From the NCBI GenBank assembly GCA_002722295.1, contig PBLF01000023.1:21105-85104 (forward strand): a stretch of DNA of 64,000 nt, in the 5' to 3' direction. Origin of the DNA: Stappia sp. (GTDB taxonomy: Bacteria > Pseudomonadota > Alphaproteobacteria > Rhizobiales > Stappiaceae). Position 1 is the stretch's first letter. Every line of letters begins with the position of its first letter. Made by a program: the position numbers and the translations under genes. The notes under the pieces are model-generated. The model was not told the DNA's origin, made no database searches, and worked only from the letters and a program-made list of their open reading frames with translations. Positions 21,125 through 28,858 of the stretch are shown in pieces.

Positions 21125-21478
21125 ATGAATCAAGATCCGAGAGAAGAAGCTCGCAAGGCGATTGAGGACGCGGTCGCAAAGGCCGCAAAGCAGAAAGCCA
21201 AGGACGATGCGGCCGTACAGGCCCAACGAGCAAAAGAAGAAGAGGAACGCAAGCGAGACAAGGCAATCGACGACCTTTTGAAAGAGGTGACGAGCGAGGG
21301 GGGGCAATATCCGGTCAACCCGGAATTGTCCGGAGGGCTTTCACCCGGCCTTCCGCCTTGGCTCGCGCCATTGGTGCGAAGTCGCCTTGAGGAGCGGGCG
21401 AAACTTCTGGACAAGGTGCGCCATCTGGAGATTGAGCGTGGGTTGCTGCTCGACGAGGTGACTAGGACAAGGCCCTGA
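21125..21478 (+). CDS. Hypothetical protein, charged and lower-GC than neighbours
   Basis: A 117-residue protein I do not recognise. Residues 1-60 are a highly charged, Ala/Lys/Glu/Arg-rich, probably coiled-coil segment; residues 65-85 are a Pro/Gly linker (with LSGGLSPGLPPWLAPL); residues 88-115 form a second helix with KLLDKVRHLEIERGLLLDEV. It has no signal peptide or membrane segment. AAGGA lies ten bases before ATG 21125; an in-frame ATG at 21086 is less likely. Base use is visibly more A-rich than in the flanking genes, and the upstream gap is AT-rich, which suggests later acquisition. Confidence 0.6.
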   Translation: MNQDPREEARKAIEDAVAKAAKQKAKDDAAVQAQRAKEEEERKRDKAIDDLLKEVTSEGGQYPVNPELSGGLSPGLPPWLAPLVRSRLEERAKLLDKVRHLEIERGLLLDEVTRTRP

Positions 21479-21785
21479 ACACCTCGTACGTTCCAGTCAT
21501 GGCAATGGCGGTGCCTTGGATACCTTCGGATGGACAAGTTGGGTATTCCGTTGATGGAAAGGGTTTTCTCGCTTTGCGATCCGGTTACAATTGCGCCGCT
21601 TTGGTTCGCGTCCGGCCAATCGGGGGGCTGACGTGCCAGGCGGCGGTGATCCGGCCGGGTCGCTGCCTGCCTGGGCGTGTCGTCAACCGGTCGGGGCGGG
21701 GCGTGTGCCGTTGCCAGATCACGGCGCTGCCGGTCAGCGTCGCACAACAACGTCACACAGACCGTCACTTCGGGAGACGTCCGAC
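21479..21785. other. 307-base gap, no gene seen
   Basis: This gap between the orphan gene and the secreted protein holds no supported gene. It goes from a mid-GC left half (including GGTTACAATTG near 21582) to a GC-rich right half. Its only reading frames are shadows that run into the next gene. It presumably carries the promoter of the secreted-protein gene; no clear -35/-10 pair was found. Confidence 0.5.
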
Positions 21786-22562
21786 ATGTCCGATTTTCTG
21801 CGCCCCATGCGCCGGTTCGCCGCCGCGGCCGTGCTTGCCGCAGCCGCTCTCGTCCAGCCCGCCGCGGCTGAATCCCCCTTCCACACCGGTGTCTGGCAGG
21901 CCAATGGCGCCAACGGTCCCGAGGGCCTGGTGCTGAGCGACTGGCTGGTGTTCGAGAACGGCCTTCCCGCGCGCTGGCTCTACCGCAAGGCCGGCACCAA
22001 CGACGCCAACCAGTTCGACTTCTACACCCGTGCCATGGGCGAGAGCGTCTACGCTCCGGTCGAGATCCGTGTCTACCGCACCGGCGAGCACGAGATGACC
22101 TACACGGTCTTCACGCGGGAGAAGAACAAGAAGGAACAGACGGAAATCTCCAAGGTTTCCGCCAAGCGCCTGTCGATCCCCAACTACAAGAACTCCTGCC
22201 TGTCGGTGGAGAACAAGGGCGAGCGCCTGTTCGGCCGCTGGGCCGGCACCAGCGCCTCCAGCTTCAAGTCGTTCCATCTTTCCAAGTCGAAGCTGACCAT
22301 CGACGGCAAGAGCCGCAAGGTCGAGGCCATGCCCGTGCGCACCGGCCGTATCGGCATCGTGGAAAACGGCCAGCCGATCGCCTTCCTCACGGACGGCGGT
22401 GGCGACTACGCCGTGGTGCAGTGGTTCAAGCCGGGCATCGATGTCGCCACGATGATGGACCCGAAGAAGGAAATCCTCGACTTCGCCGGCGAGGAGATCA
22501 TTCGCTGGCCGAACGGCACCTGCGACCGCCAGATCAAGTCGCGCCTGGCCACCATGAAGTGA
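21786..22562 (+). CDS. Secreted protein of unknown function
   Basis: A 258-residue protein with a clear signal peptide (residues 1-27, ending AAA before ESPFHTG). The mature part is rich in beta-type patterns, with GVWQANGANGPEGLVLSDWLVFENG, an EHEMTYTVFTREKNKKEQTEISKVSAKRL strip, and only two cysteines (in NSCLSVENK and NGTCDRQ), which could form one disulphide. I compared it by eye with the invasion-associated locus B family and it does not fit. It is probably periplasmic. No operon partner; the next gene is 311 bases away. Confidence 0.8.
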   Translation: MSDFLRPMRRFAAAAVLAAAALVQPAAAESPFHTGVWQANGANGPEGLVLSDWLVFENGLPARWLYRKAGTNDANQFDFYTRAMGESVYAPVEIRVYRTGEHEMTYTVFTREKNKKEQTEISKVSAKRLSIPNYKNSCLSVENKGERLFGRWAGTSASSFKSFHLSKSKLTIDGKSRKVEAMPVRTGRIGIVENGQPIAFLTDGGGDYAVVQWFKPGIDVATMMDPKKEILDFAGEEIIRWPNGTCDRQIKSRLATMK

Positions 22563-22719
22563 GCCGCATGACCGGCCGGCGGGGAAACGTCCTGTTTACC
22601 CACTGGCCAGCATGACAAAACCGTAACGCAAAATCGGCACGACGGGCCTTGTTCCGCCGTGCCGCCATCTCCATATTTGGACATGACGTGCGGGCTTTCG
22701 CGGTCCTGCCGGAAGGCAG

Positions 22720-22873
22720 GGAGCGTGGAAATTGCATGTCGGGAGGGGAACAGGCCGTGAAGCCGTGGTTCCCCGCTGCGCCGATGCGGGAACGGAACCG
22801 GGACGGATCCTCCCCTCGCGTCGCGCTCAGCGATCCAGAACGTGACCGTGAACCGCGACAGAGAGGACTTTCG
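22720..22873 (+). ncRNA. Structured mRNA leader of the YbhL gene (ybhL-leader candidate)
   Basis: Directly before the Bax-inhibitor-1 (ybhL-type) gene there is a compact fold: GGGGAAC at 22746-22752 pairs perfectly with GTTCCCC at 22768-22774, nested inside GGGAGG/CCTCCC complements, followed by a short ACCGTGAACCGCGACAGAGAGGA segment that includes the ribosome site. A conserved structured leader is known in front of ybhL genes in Rhizobiales. Position and structure fit, but I could not compare it with the published consensus, and the boundaries are approximate. The wider gap 22563-22873 also has a stem CGGCACG/CGTGCCG near 22634-22663. Confidence 0.4.
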
Positions 22874-23635
22874 ATGTCGACCTTCGACCGCAATTCCAAC
22901 ATTCGGTATGCTGCGGCCGGCGCGCGCGCAGAGGCCGGCGTCTATGACGAGGGCCTGCGCGCCTACATGCTGGGCGTCTACAACTACATGGCGATCGGCC
23001 TTGCGATCACCGGCGCCATGGCTCTTGCCACCTTCTACATGGCCGTCGAGCAGACCGCCGGTGGCATGGCGCTGACCGCTTTCGGACAGGCCATCTACAT
23101 GAGCCCGCTGAAGTGGGTGGTGATGCTCGCCCCGCTCGCGGCGGTGTTCTTCCTCAGCTTCAAGATCCAGTCCATGAGCGCAAGCGCCGCGCAGATGACC
23201 TTCTGGGTCTATGCGGCCATCATGGGCGTATCGCTGTCCTCGATCTTCCTCGTCTTCACCGGCGAGTCGATCACGCGCGTGTTCTTCATCACCGCCGCGT
23301 CCTTCGGTGCGCTGAGCCTCTACGGCTACACCACCAAGAAGGACCTGTCGGGCTGGGGTTCGTTCCTGTTCATGGGCCTGATCGGCATCATCATCGCCTC
23401 GCTGGTGAACATGTTCATCGGCTCCTCGGCGATCCAGTTCGCCGTGTCGGTGATCGGCGTGCTCGTCTTCGCCGGCCTGACGGCCTACGACACGCAGCAG
23501 ATCAAGGAGATGTACTTCGAGGGCGACAGCTCCGAGGTCGCCGCCAAGAAGTCGATCATGGGCGCGCTGCGTCTGTACCTCGACTTCATCAACCTCTTCA
23601 TCATGCTGCTGCAGCTGTTCGGCAACCGCGACTGA
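22874..23635 (+). CDS. Bax inhibitor-1 / YccA-YbhL family membrane protein
   Basis: A 253-residue inner-membrane protein with seven predicted helices after a 30-residue soluble head, and the family end motif (FAGLTAYDTQQIKEMYFEGDS.., then ALRLYLDFINLFIMLLQLFG). The conserved aspartates in that region are those involved in the pH-sensitive calcium leak in a bacterial homologue. Bacterial members are linked to control of FtsH proteolysis or ion leak; which applies here is unknown. AGAGAGGA lies upstream, and the leader is structured. Confidence 0.95.
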   Translation: MSTFDRNSNIRYAAAGARAEAGVYDEGLRAYMLGVYNYMAIGLAITGAMALATFYMAVEQTAGGMALTAFGQAIYMSPLKWVVMLAPLAAVFFLSFKIQSMSASAAQMTFWVYAAIMGVSLSSIFLVFTGESITRVFFITAASFGALSLYGYTTKKDLSGWGSFLFMGLIGIIIASLVNMFIGSSAIQFAVSVIGVLVFAGLTAYDTQQIKEMYFEGDSSEVAAKKSIMGALRLYLDFINLFIMLLQLFGNRD

Positions 23636-23685
23636 TCGCAACGCCGCGCGGGCCCGCACCGGCCCGCGGAACAAGACAGGAAAAA

Positions 23686-23716
23686 GGGGCGCGGATGCCA
23701 ATCCGCGCCCCTTTTT
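23686..23716 (+). terminator. Rho-independent terminator after the BI-1 gene
   Basis: GGGGCGCGGAT and its exact complement form an 11-bp stem around GCCA, followed by five T residues and CG; the opposite side carries five A residues. It lies 50 bases after the stop codon. Confidence 0.92.
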
Positions 23717-23927
23717 CGTTTCCAACGGTGGACCGGCGATTCTGTCGTGCCCCTCAAGCCGGCCGCTTTTGCCCTGACCGCCACAACGCGTCTTGTCACC
23801 CAGTCCGGCCGGATCTCCCCCGCGTCCATTTCTTGCCTTCGGCATGCCCTTACGGCCTGCGGCCGATTGACGGCCCGTCCGCCCTTGGCAATATCGCCGG
23901 CGATCCTCAACAAGCGGACGGACTGTC

Positions 23928-26003
23928 ATGTCACGCGTAAACCGTTTTCGTCATTTCTCCCTTGCACCGCGCCATTCGTTTCTGCTCGCGGGAACCGCGC
24001 TCGGCGCGATCCTGCTTGCGGGTTCGGCCCAGGCTGATCCCGAGTACGACGCCCAGTGGGGTCTCGGCATGATCGGCGCCAAGGCGGCGCATGATCGCGG
24101 CTACACCGGCGCGGGCGTCACCGTCGGCGTCGTGGACAGCGGCATCTACGCCTTTCATCCCGACCTTGTCGGCAACCTGAGCCCGGTTTCCATGAACGGC
24201 CCGACCGGCCTTCTCGCGGACGGCATCGACGCGGAAGGGCACGGGACGCATGTCGCCGGCACGATCGCGGCCGAGCGCAACGGTTACGGTATGGTCGGCG
24301 TGGCGCCGGGCGCCAAGGTGGCGGCCCTTCAGCTCACCAACTACGGCAGCGATGCAATCGACGATGCCACGCTCGACACGACCGCCGCGCGCCTCTTCGA
24401 CTACGGGCTGGCCAACGGCATCGAGTTCTACAACAACTCCTGGGGCTCCAACCCGATGATGCCCTCGGGCGGCACGGACCTGGAGAACGCGCGGACCTAT
24501 CTGGAGACCACCTACGACTACATGTTCGATGCCATCGAGCGCGGAGTCGAGGCGGGCAATGTCTACGTCTGGGCCAACGGCAACGACGGCCTGCCGAGCG
24601 TGGCGCTCGAGCCCGGCCTTCCCGTCCTCTACCCCGAGCTCAAGGGGCACTGGATCGCGGTCGCCGCGCTGGAACAGGACGGCGAGATCGCTCCCTACTC
24701 CAACCGTTGCGGCATCGCCGCGACCTGGTGCATTTCCGCTCCCGGCGGTGACGACGACGAGGACACGGGCGGCATCTATTCCACCTCGCACGACGGCGAC
24801 TATGTCCGCATGTCGGGCACGTCCATGGCGGCGCCGCATGTCACCGGCGCGCTTGCCATCGCGCGGCAGATGTTCCCCGACGCCAAGGGCAGCGAGCTCA
24901 CCGAACTCATCTTCGCCACCGCGACCGACGTGGGCGAAGCCGGCATCGACGACATCTACGGCTGGGGCATTCTCAATCTCGACGCCCTGACCTCGACCCG
25001 TGACGCCAAGACCGGTGCGATCTACGCCCAGGGCACCTATGCCCAGGGCCGCACCATGGGCCAGATCGCGGACTTGGCGGCATCGCTGACCGGCGGGCTC
25101 GACGGCGGTGCTCCCTTCACCGGCAACGTCACCTTCTCAACCAACGGCGCCGCGCCGGAGACCAACTTCAACGCCCGATGGTGGGCCGCCCCCATCGCCG
25201 GCCTCACGAACACGTCGGCAAGCGCCACCAGCGGCTCGGCGCTCACCCGCTCCGCCGGCGCGCTGACCGGCATGGACTTCCGCCCCTCGCAGGACGTGCG
25301 TTTCGGCTTCGGCCTCGGCTTCAGCGAGACGCGCACCTCGAGTTCGGGCAACAGGAGCCGCGCCACCGGGCTGCACGCACTCGCCTACGCCGGGCTTCGG
25401 CGCGGCGCCTGGTTCGCCGACGGGGCCGCCGGCCTCAGCCGTTTCGAGACCTCCACCAGCCGGTCGGGCATCGTTGGCGCGGGCGGCGCGGCGGGCGGCC
25501 TTTCCGGCTCCTCCAAGGGGACGGATATCGGCGCGTGGAGCAACGCGCGTGTCGGCATGACCTTCCAGACCGCCCTCGCCACGCTGCAGCCCTACGCGCA
25601 GGCGCGGCTTGTGCACCAGTGGCTTGGCTCGACGAGCGAAACCGGCGCCGGGGCCTTCGCTCTCACCGCACCGTCCGCAACGACCTCGCAGACGGATCTG
25701 GGCGCCGGCATCCGGCTTACGGCCAATGGCTTCGACACATCCGCCGGCACGTTCCGTCCGGTGCTGGACCTCGCCTATGCCCGTGCGATCGGCTCGCTCG
25801 GCGACAGCCGCGCGACAACCATGCTCGGCGCTCCCGTCGCGGCGGGCTCCCTTGGCATCGGACGCGACATCGCCCGCCTGTCCGCCGGTCTGACCTACGC
25901 CTCGGCCTCGGGGCGCGTCACCGGCACGCTCGGGTATTCGGGTGAGTACCGTGCTCGCGCGACGTCTCACGCGCTCAACGCCAGCGTCGGCATGAAGTTC
26001 TGA
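23928..26003 (+). CDS. Subtilisin-like (S8) serine protease autotransporter
   Basis: A 691-residue exported protease. Residues 1-36 are a long signal peptide. The S8 domain (about 40-355) has the full triad: Asp70 (VGVVDSGIY), His105 (GHGTHVAG) and Ser299 (SGTSMAAPHV). A Cys pair in SNRCGIAATWCIS (261/268) is typical of secreted autotransporter subtilases. About residues 430-691 have alternating beta-strand patterns and end in Met-Lys-Phe, the C-terminal aromatic signal of an outer-membrane beta-barrel. It likely displays or releases a surface protease. The linker between protease and barrel is short, with no large beta-helix passenger. A terminator follows. Confidence 0.9.
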   Translation: MSRVNRFRHFSLAPRHSFLLAGTALGAILLAGSAQADPEYDAQWGLGMIGAKAAHDRGYTGAGVTVGVVDSGIYAFHPDLVGNLSPVSMNGPTGLLADGIDAEGHGTHVAGTIAAERNGYGMVGVAPGAKVAALQLTNYGSDAIDDATLDTTAARLFDYGLANGIEFYNNSWGSNPMMPSGGTDLENARTYLETTYDYMFDAIERGVEAGNVYVWANGNDGLPSVALEPGLPVLYPELKGHWIAVAALEQDGEIAPYSNRCGIAATWCISAPGGDDDEDTGGIYSTSHDGDYVRMSGTSMAAPHVTGALAIARQMFPDAKGSELTELIFATATDVGEAGIDDIYGWGILNLDALTSTRDAKTGAIYAQGTYAQGRTMGQIADLAASLTGGLDGGAPFTGNVTFSTNGAAPETNFNARWWAAPIAGLTNTSASATSGSALTRSAGALTGMDFRPSQDVRFGFGLGFSETRTSSSGNRSRATGLHALAYAGLRRGAWFADGAAGLSRFETSTSRSGIVGAGGAAGGLSGSSKGTDIGAWSNARVGMTFQTALATLQPYAQARLVHQWLGSTSETGAGAFALTAPSATTSQTDLGAGIRLTANGFDTSAGTFRPVLDLAYARAIGSLGDSRATTMLGAPVAAGSLGIGRDIARLSAGLTYASASGRVTGTLGYSGEYRARATSHALNASVGMKF

Positions 26004-26031
26004 CGCCCTTTCCGCCCGCAAACGCAAAGGC

Positions 26032-26062
26032 AAACGGCCGCGCGATCCCCGCGCGGCCGTTT
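26032..26062. terminator. Bidirectional terminator between protease and DUF2794 gene
   Basis: A 13-bp perfect stem (AAACGGCCGCGCG and its complement) encloses ATCCC between two convergent genes. The T-run is short on each strand (three), so the strength is uncertain. Confidence 0.7.
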
Positions 26063-26096
26063 CGCATTGTCATTCAGGTCAATCAGGGCCGGGTGC

Positions 26097-26504
26097 TCAG
26101 ACCAGGCTGAGATGCCGGCGCTTCTCGAAGACCTTGAGCACCTGGGCCAGTTCGCCGCCACGCTTGAGGATCGTCCCTCCCGCGCCGACCACCGCGAAGG
26201 CACCCTGACGGCGCGCGTTCCTCGGCACTTTCTCGATGCGGTAGAGCGGCATCTCGGAACTGCGGCGGAAGACGGAGAAGATCGCCCGGTCCTTGAGATG
26301 GTCGATGGCATAGTCGCGCCATTCTCCGGCTGCGACCTTCTGCCCGTAGACCCTCAGGATGAGATCCAGTTCCCGACGGTGGAACGCCGTGACAGGCGGC
26401 ACCGCCGGTGCCTGAGGCTGGGCGTGGCCCTGCGTCTGGGACCGGGCCGGCCCCTGCTGGCCCGCCGCCCCGGATCGTGCGGATATATCCTCGGGATCGC
26501 TCAT
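26097..26504 (-). CDS. DUF2794 domain-containing protein
   Basis: A 135-residue soluble protein. The first 35 residues are a Gln/Ala/Pro-rich flexible head; the rest is the DUF2794 domain, a conserved alphaproteobacterial family (FHRRELDLILRVYGQKVAAGEWRDYAIDHL..., SSEMPLYRIEKVP, LAQVLKVFEKRRH). The function is unknown. AGGAGG lies five bases before ATG 26504; longer frames upstream are not supported. It is a single gene that ends against the protease terminator. Confidence 0.9.
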   Translation of the reverse strand: MSDPEDISARSGAAGQQGPARSQTQGHAQPQAPAVPPVTAFHRRELDLILRVYGQKVAAGEWRDYAIDHLKDRAIFSVFRRSSEMPLYRIEKVPRNARRQGAFAVVGAGGTILKRGGELAQVLKVFEKRRHLSLV

Positions 26505-26700
26505 GGCGCCTCCTGGTCTGCGGTCCGGGTCGCGGACCCTCCGTGCCGTCACGCAAGCGTCATGATGGGCCGGGGAAAACCCGTTTGGCAAGGGAGGCGG
26601 CGAACAGGCGAAAGCGGTGCCGGACCGGGGTCCGTTCGATTTCATAGTTTTGCCCAATTGCAGCCCATACCGCGCCATCTTGGAGGGTGATAACGGCATC

Positions 26701-26852
26701 GTTGCAGAAGGAACCCGCTGCGAAGCTTCGGAACGCAACAGCCCCCCAGCCCCCCGGGGTTTTGCGGCAAGGGTTCCGGTTCAGGCACTGGTCTCCAGTT
26801 TCCCTGGACGAGGATGCAACCGGAAGGGCCGGCTCAGCGCCGGCCCTTTTCC
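26701..26852 (+). ncRNA. Candidate structured RNA ending in an intrinsic terminator
   Basis: Within the 464-base gap 26505-26968, an element folds by eye as follows: closing stem GTTGCA (26701-26706) with TGCAAC (26815-26820); first arm GGAACCC (26710-26716) with GGGTTCC (26771-26777); second arm ACTGG-TCT-CCAGT (26787-26799); then, four bases on, the terminator stem and T-run (26824-26852). All stems are exact. It could be a small RNA or a regulatory leader of the acetyltransferase gene 117 bases downstream. No protein frame in the gap looks real. I cannot assign it to a known RNA family and found no clear promoter. Confidence 0.4.
26824..26852 (+). terminator. Intrinsic terminator with no protein gene before it
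   Basis: AAGGGCCGGC pairs perfectly with GCCGGCCCTT around TCAGC, followed by TTCCGTTTCC. The nearest upstream plus-strand gene ends more than 800 bases away beyond a convergent gene, so it must end a non-coding or leader transcript. Confidence 0.7.
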
Positions 26853-26968
26853 GTTTCCGGACCCGTTTTTCTCCTGCGTGCCCCTCGCAACCTCCGACAG
26901 CGGCGACAAAATTTCGCGCTCTGCTCGCATTGCTTTTGTCCTGCCGCAAACGGGGCTATCATGAGGTC

Positions 26969-27490
26969 ATGACACTCGGCCTGACAGCCCTGCGCCCCGC
27001 GCGCGCCCAGGATGCAGAAGCGCTTGCCGCGATCCATGAGGAGACGTGGCGGGCGACCTATCGCGGTGTCATCGACGGGATCGAGCTGGAACGCATGATC
27101 TCCCGACGCGGGCCGAAGTGGTGGCGCACGGCGCTGTCACGCGGCGTGCGCATTCTCGTGCTGCATGTGGCCGGCGTTCCCGCCGGCTATGCCACCTTCG
27201 GTCGCAGCCGGATGCGCGAGCTTCCCTTCGAGGGGGAAATCTACGAGCTCTACGTGCGTCCCGACCATCAGGGCATGGGATTCGGCACCGAGCTGTTTCA
27301 CGCTGCCCGCTCCGCGCTTGAGAAGTCGCGACTGTCCGGTCTTGCCCTGCGCGTGCTGCGCGACAACGAGGAAGCCGTGCGCTTCTATCACAATCGTGGC
27401 GGCCAGGCCCTGATGACGACCCGCGAGCGCGTCGCCCAGACCTCGCTGCACCTCACCGTGTTCGGCTGGTTCCCCGACGATCCGTCCTGA
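26969..27490 (+). CDS. GNAT family N-acetyltransferase
   Basis: A 173-residue acetyl-CoA-dependent acetyltransferase. It begins LRPARAQDAEALAAIHEETWRATYRGVI, has the beta-4 strand EGEIYELYVRPDHQGMGFGTELF with the pyrophosphate-binding loop H-Q-G-M-G-F-G, and a C-terminal NEEAVRFYHNRGG motif. The WRATYRG start is common in rhizobial GNATs of unknown substrate. ATG 26969 was chosen at the domain start; the frame extends upstream to 26687 but over non-coding-looking sequence. Convergent with the oxidoreductase gene. Confidence 0.88.
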   Translation: MTLGLTALRPARAQDAEALAAIHEETWRATYRGVIDGIELERMISRRGPKWWRTALSRGVRILVLHVAGVPAGYATFGRSRMRELPFEGEIYELYVRPDHQGMGFGTELFHAARSALEKSRLSGLALRVLRDNEEAVRFYHNRGGQALMTTRERVAQTSLHLTVFGWFPDDPS

Positions 27491-27506
27491 TCGTGGTCTT
27501 GCAGCC

Positions 27507-28091
27507 CTATCCGCGCGCGCCGTATCGCTCCGCCTTTTCAAGCCACTGTCTCCGGTCTTCCTCGCCGGATCCGTGGATCGGCGAGAACATGCGGAACCGC
27601 ACTTTCGAGAAGCCGCAGAACTCCAGGATCTGCTTGCGCATCACCCGGAACCCGGGTGCCCGCAGGACGTAGCGCAGATACCACCCCGGCGTGTCGCTGG
27701 TGACGAGAACCTCCGCCGTGCGTCCCTTGAGCAGCGGCACGGGAAAGGCCTTTCCCTTTTCGTAGCGATAGGCGAAGCCCGGCAGCAATGTCCGGTCGAA
27801 CAGCCCCTTGAGCTTGGCCGGAACACCGCCCCACCACAGCGGATGCGCGATCACGAGATGATCGCACCAGGACAGCGCCTCCTGAACGTCGGCAAGGCAC
27901 GGTTCGAGCTCGCGTTTTTCGCCGTAGCCCGAGCGCATGTCCGGGTCGAAGTCCATCGCCGAAAGCCGCAAGATCCTGACCTCCCGGCACGCCGTTTCCG
28001 CGCCGCGCTCATAGGCGGAGGCGATCGCCCCGCAGTAGGACGATGCCCCCGGATGTCCGTCGAGAATGAAAACCCTGCTTGCCACGTCCAC
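27507..28091 (-). CDS. Flavodoxin-fold NAD(P)H-dependent oxidoreductase
   Basis: A 194-residue protein of the NQO1/KefF-like quinone reductase family. It starts with the FMN phosphate-binding region VFILDGHPGASSYC, has the dinucleotide-fold segment DHLVIAHPLWWGGVPAKLKGLFDRTLLPGFAY, and the LVTSDTPGWYLRY loop. It likely uses FMN or FAD to reduce quinones or similar acceptors by two electrons. The start is GTG 28091 or GTG 28085 (the latter has GGAG seven bases upstream). It is divergent from a TetR gene across a gap packed with palindromes and is the probable target of that regulator. Confidence 0.85.
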   Translation of the reverse strand: MDVASRVFILDGHPGASSYCGAIASAYERGAETACREVRILRLSAMDFDPDMRSGYGEKRELEPCLADVQEALSWCDHLVIAHPLWWGGVPAKLKGLFDRTLLPGFAYRYEKGKAFPVPLLKGRTAEVLVTSDTPGWYLRYVLRAPGFRVMRKQILEFCGFSKVRFRMFSPIHGSGEEDRRQWLEKAERYGARG

Positions 28092-28107
28092 GCTCCGTCT
28101 CTACAAA

Positions 28108-28152
28108 ATTGACCGTGGTCACGTAATCATTCATTTTGTGACCATGGTCAAT
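28108..28152. promoter_or_regulatory. Paired TetR-type operators in a divergent gap
   Basis: ATTGACCGTGGTCAC (28108-28122) and GTGACCATGGTCAAT (28138-28152) are 15-bp arms, inverse complements with one mismatch. Each arm is also a palindrome: TGACC-GT-GGTCA and the perfect TGACCATGGTCA, with centres 29 bp apart. Each carries a TTGACC -35-like element, one on each strand, so a bound repressor would block both divergent promoters. Confidence 0.65.
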
Positions 28153-28166
28153 ATTTGATTCCACGT

Positions 28167-28182
28167 ATCACGGATCCGTGAT
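28167..28182. promoter_or_regulatory. Perfect 16-bp palindrome before the TetR start
   Basis: ATCACGGATCCGTGAT is a perfect palindrome centred 30 bp from the second TGACC-type operator, so three palindromes are evenly phased. Its sequence differs from the other two, so it may bind another protein or be a degenerate site. Confidence 0.35.
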
Positions 28183-28246
28183 CGACGCTGGTGGTGCCGG
28201 CTCGCGGCACCGGGCGCGCTGCCGGGCGCGGGAAATGAGGGACGGC

Positions 28247-28852
28247 ATGGTCGGAAGACCCCAGCAACGTTCAAGGGACACGCGCGCGAAGATCCTCGCT
28301 GCGGCCCGTACAGCCTTTGCCGAGGACGGCTTCGAGACCACGAGCGCCGAGGCCGTCGCGCAGCGTGCCGGCGTCTCCAAGGCGACGGTTTTCGCGCATT
28401 TCGGCGACAAGACCGGCCTTCTCATCGCCGCCAAGATCGATGGCCTCGACACCATCCTCGCGGACATGCGCGCACGCGCCGAAGCCGTGGGACGACATAC
28501 TCCGGGCAAGGCACTGGCCGGTGTGTTCCTGCCGCTCCTGACGCTCTACCGCGAGGATCCGGAATTCGCGCGCCTGTTCCTCGTGCAGTCGACGCTGAAG
28601 GACGGCCCCTGGACGCGCCAGTTCCTGGAGGTCTGCGCGGAGCTTGAGGAGGTGGCAACGCTGGCCTGCACGCGCGCGGCCGACGCCGGAGCCCTGCCCG
28701 GCCATCCCGACCCTTCGCTGGCCGCGCAGGGGCTGCTTGCCTTTTTCTATCACGCCATCGTCGGCCACAGCATCGGCACACTGGCCGATGCCGCCGCCCA
28801 GGAAAGCTTCTTCACCGCCCTTGTCGAACGCTGGGCAAGCGCCAGCGCGTGA
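28247..28852 (+). CDS. TetR/AcrR family transcriptional regulator
   Basis: A 201-residue TetR repressor. The helix-turn-helix occupies about residues 10-55 (RAKILAAARTAFAEDGFETTSAEAVAQRAGVSKATVFAHFGDK). The C-terminal helices form the ligand and dimer domain. ATG 28247 has GAGGG upstream; in-frame ATG 28235 is also possible. The matched operators in the 155-base gap to the divergent flavodoxin-fold reductase suggest it controls that gene and itself, perhaps sensing an electrophile or quinone. The ligand is inferred only from the target. Confidence 0.9.
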   Translation: MVGRPQQRSRDTRAKILAAARTAFAEDGFETTSAEAVAQRAGVSKATVFAHFGDKTGLLIAAKIDGLDTILADMRARAEAVGRHTPGKALAGVFLPLLTLYREDPEFARLFLVQSTLKDGPWTRQFLEVCAELEEVATLACTRAADAGALPGHPDPSLAAQGLLAFFYHAIVGHSIGTLADAAAQESFFTALVERWASASA

Positions 28853-28858
28853 GGTGTC

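Noticed and set aside
21786..22562. Invasion-associated locus B assignment for the secreted protein
   Set aside because: The cysteine spacing and core motif of that family are not present.
26617..26964. Possible 115-residue protein in the 26505-26968 gap
   Set aside because: Composition is irregular and the frame crosses the hairpins and terminator of a likely RNA; no ribosome site.
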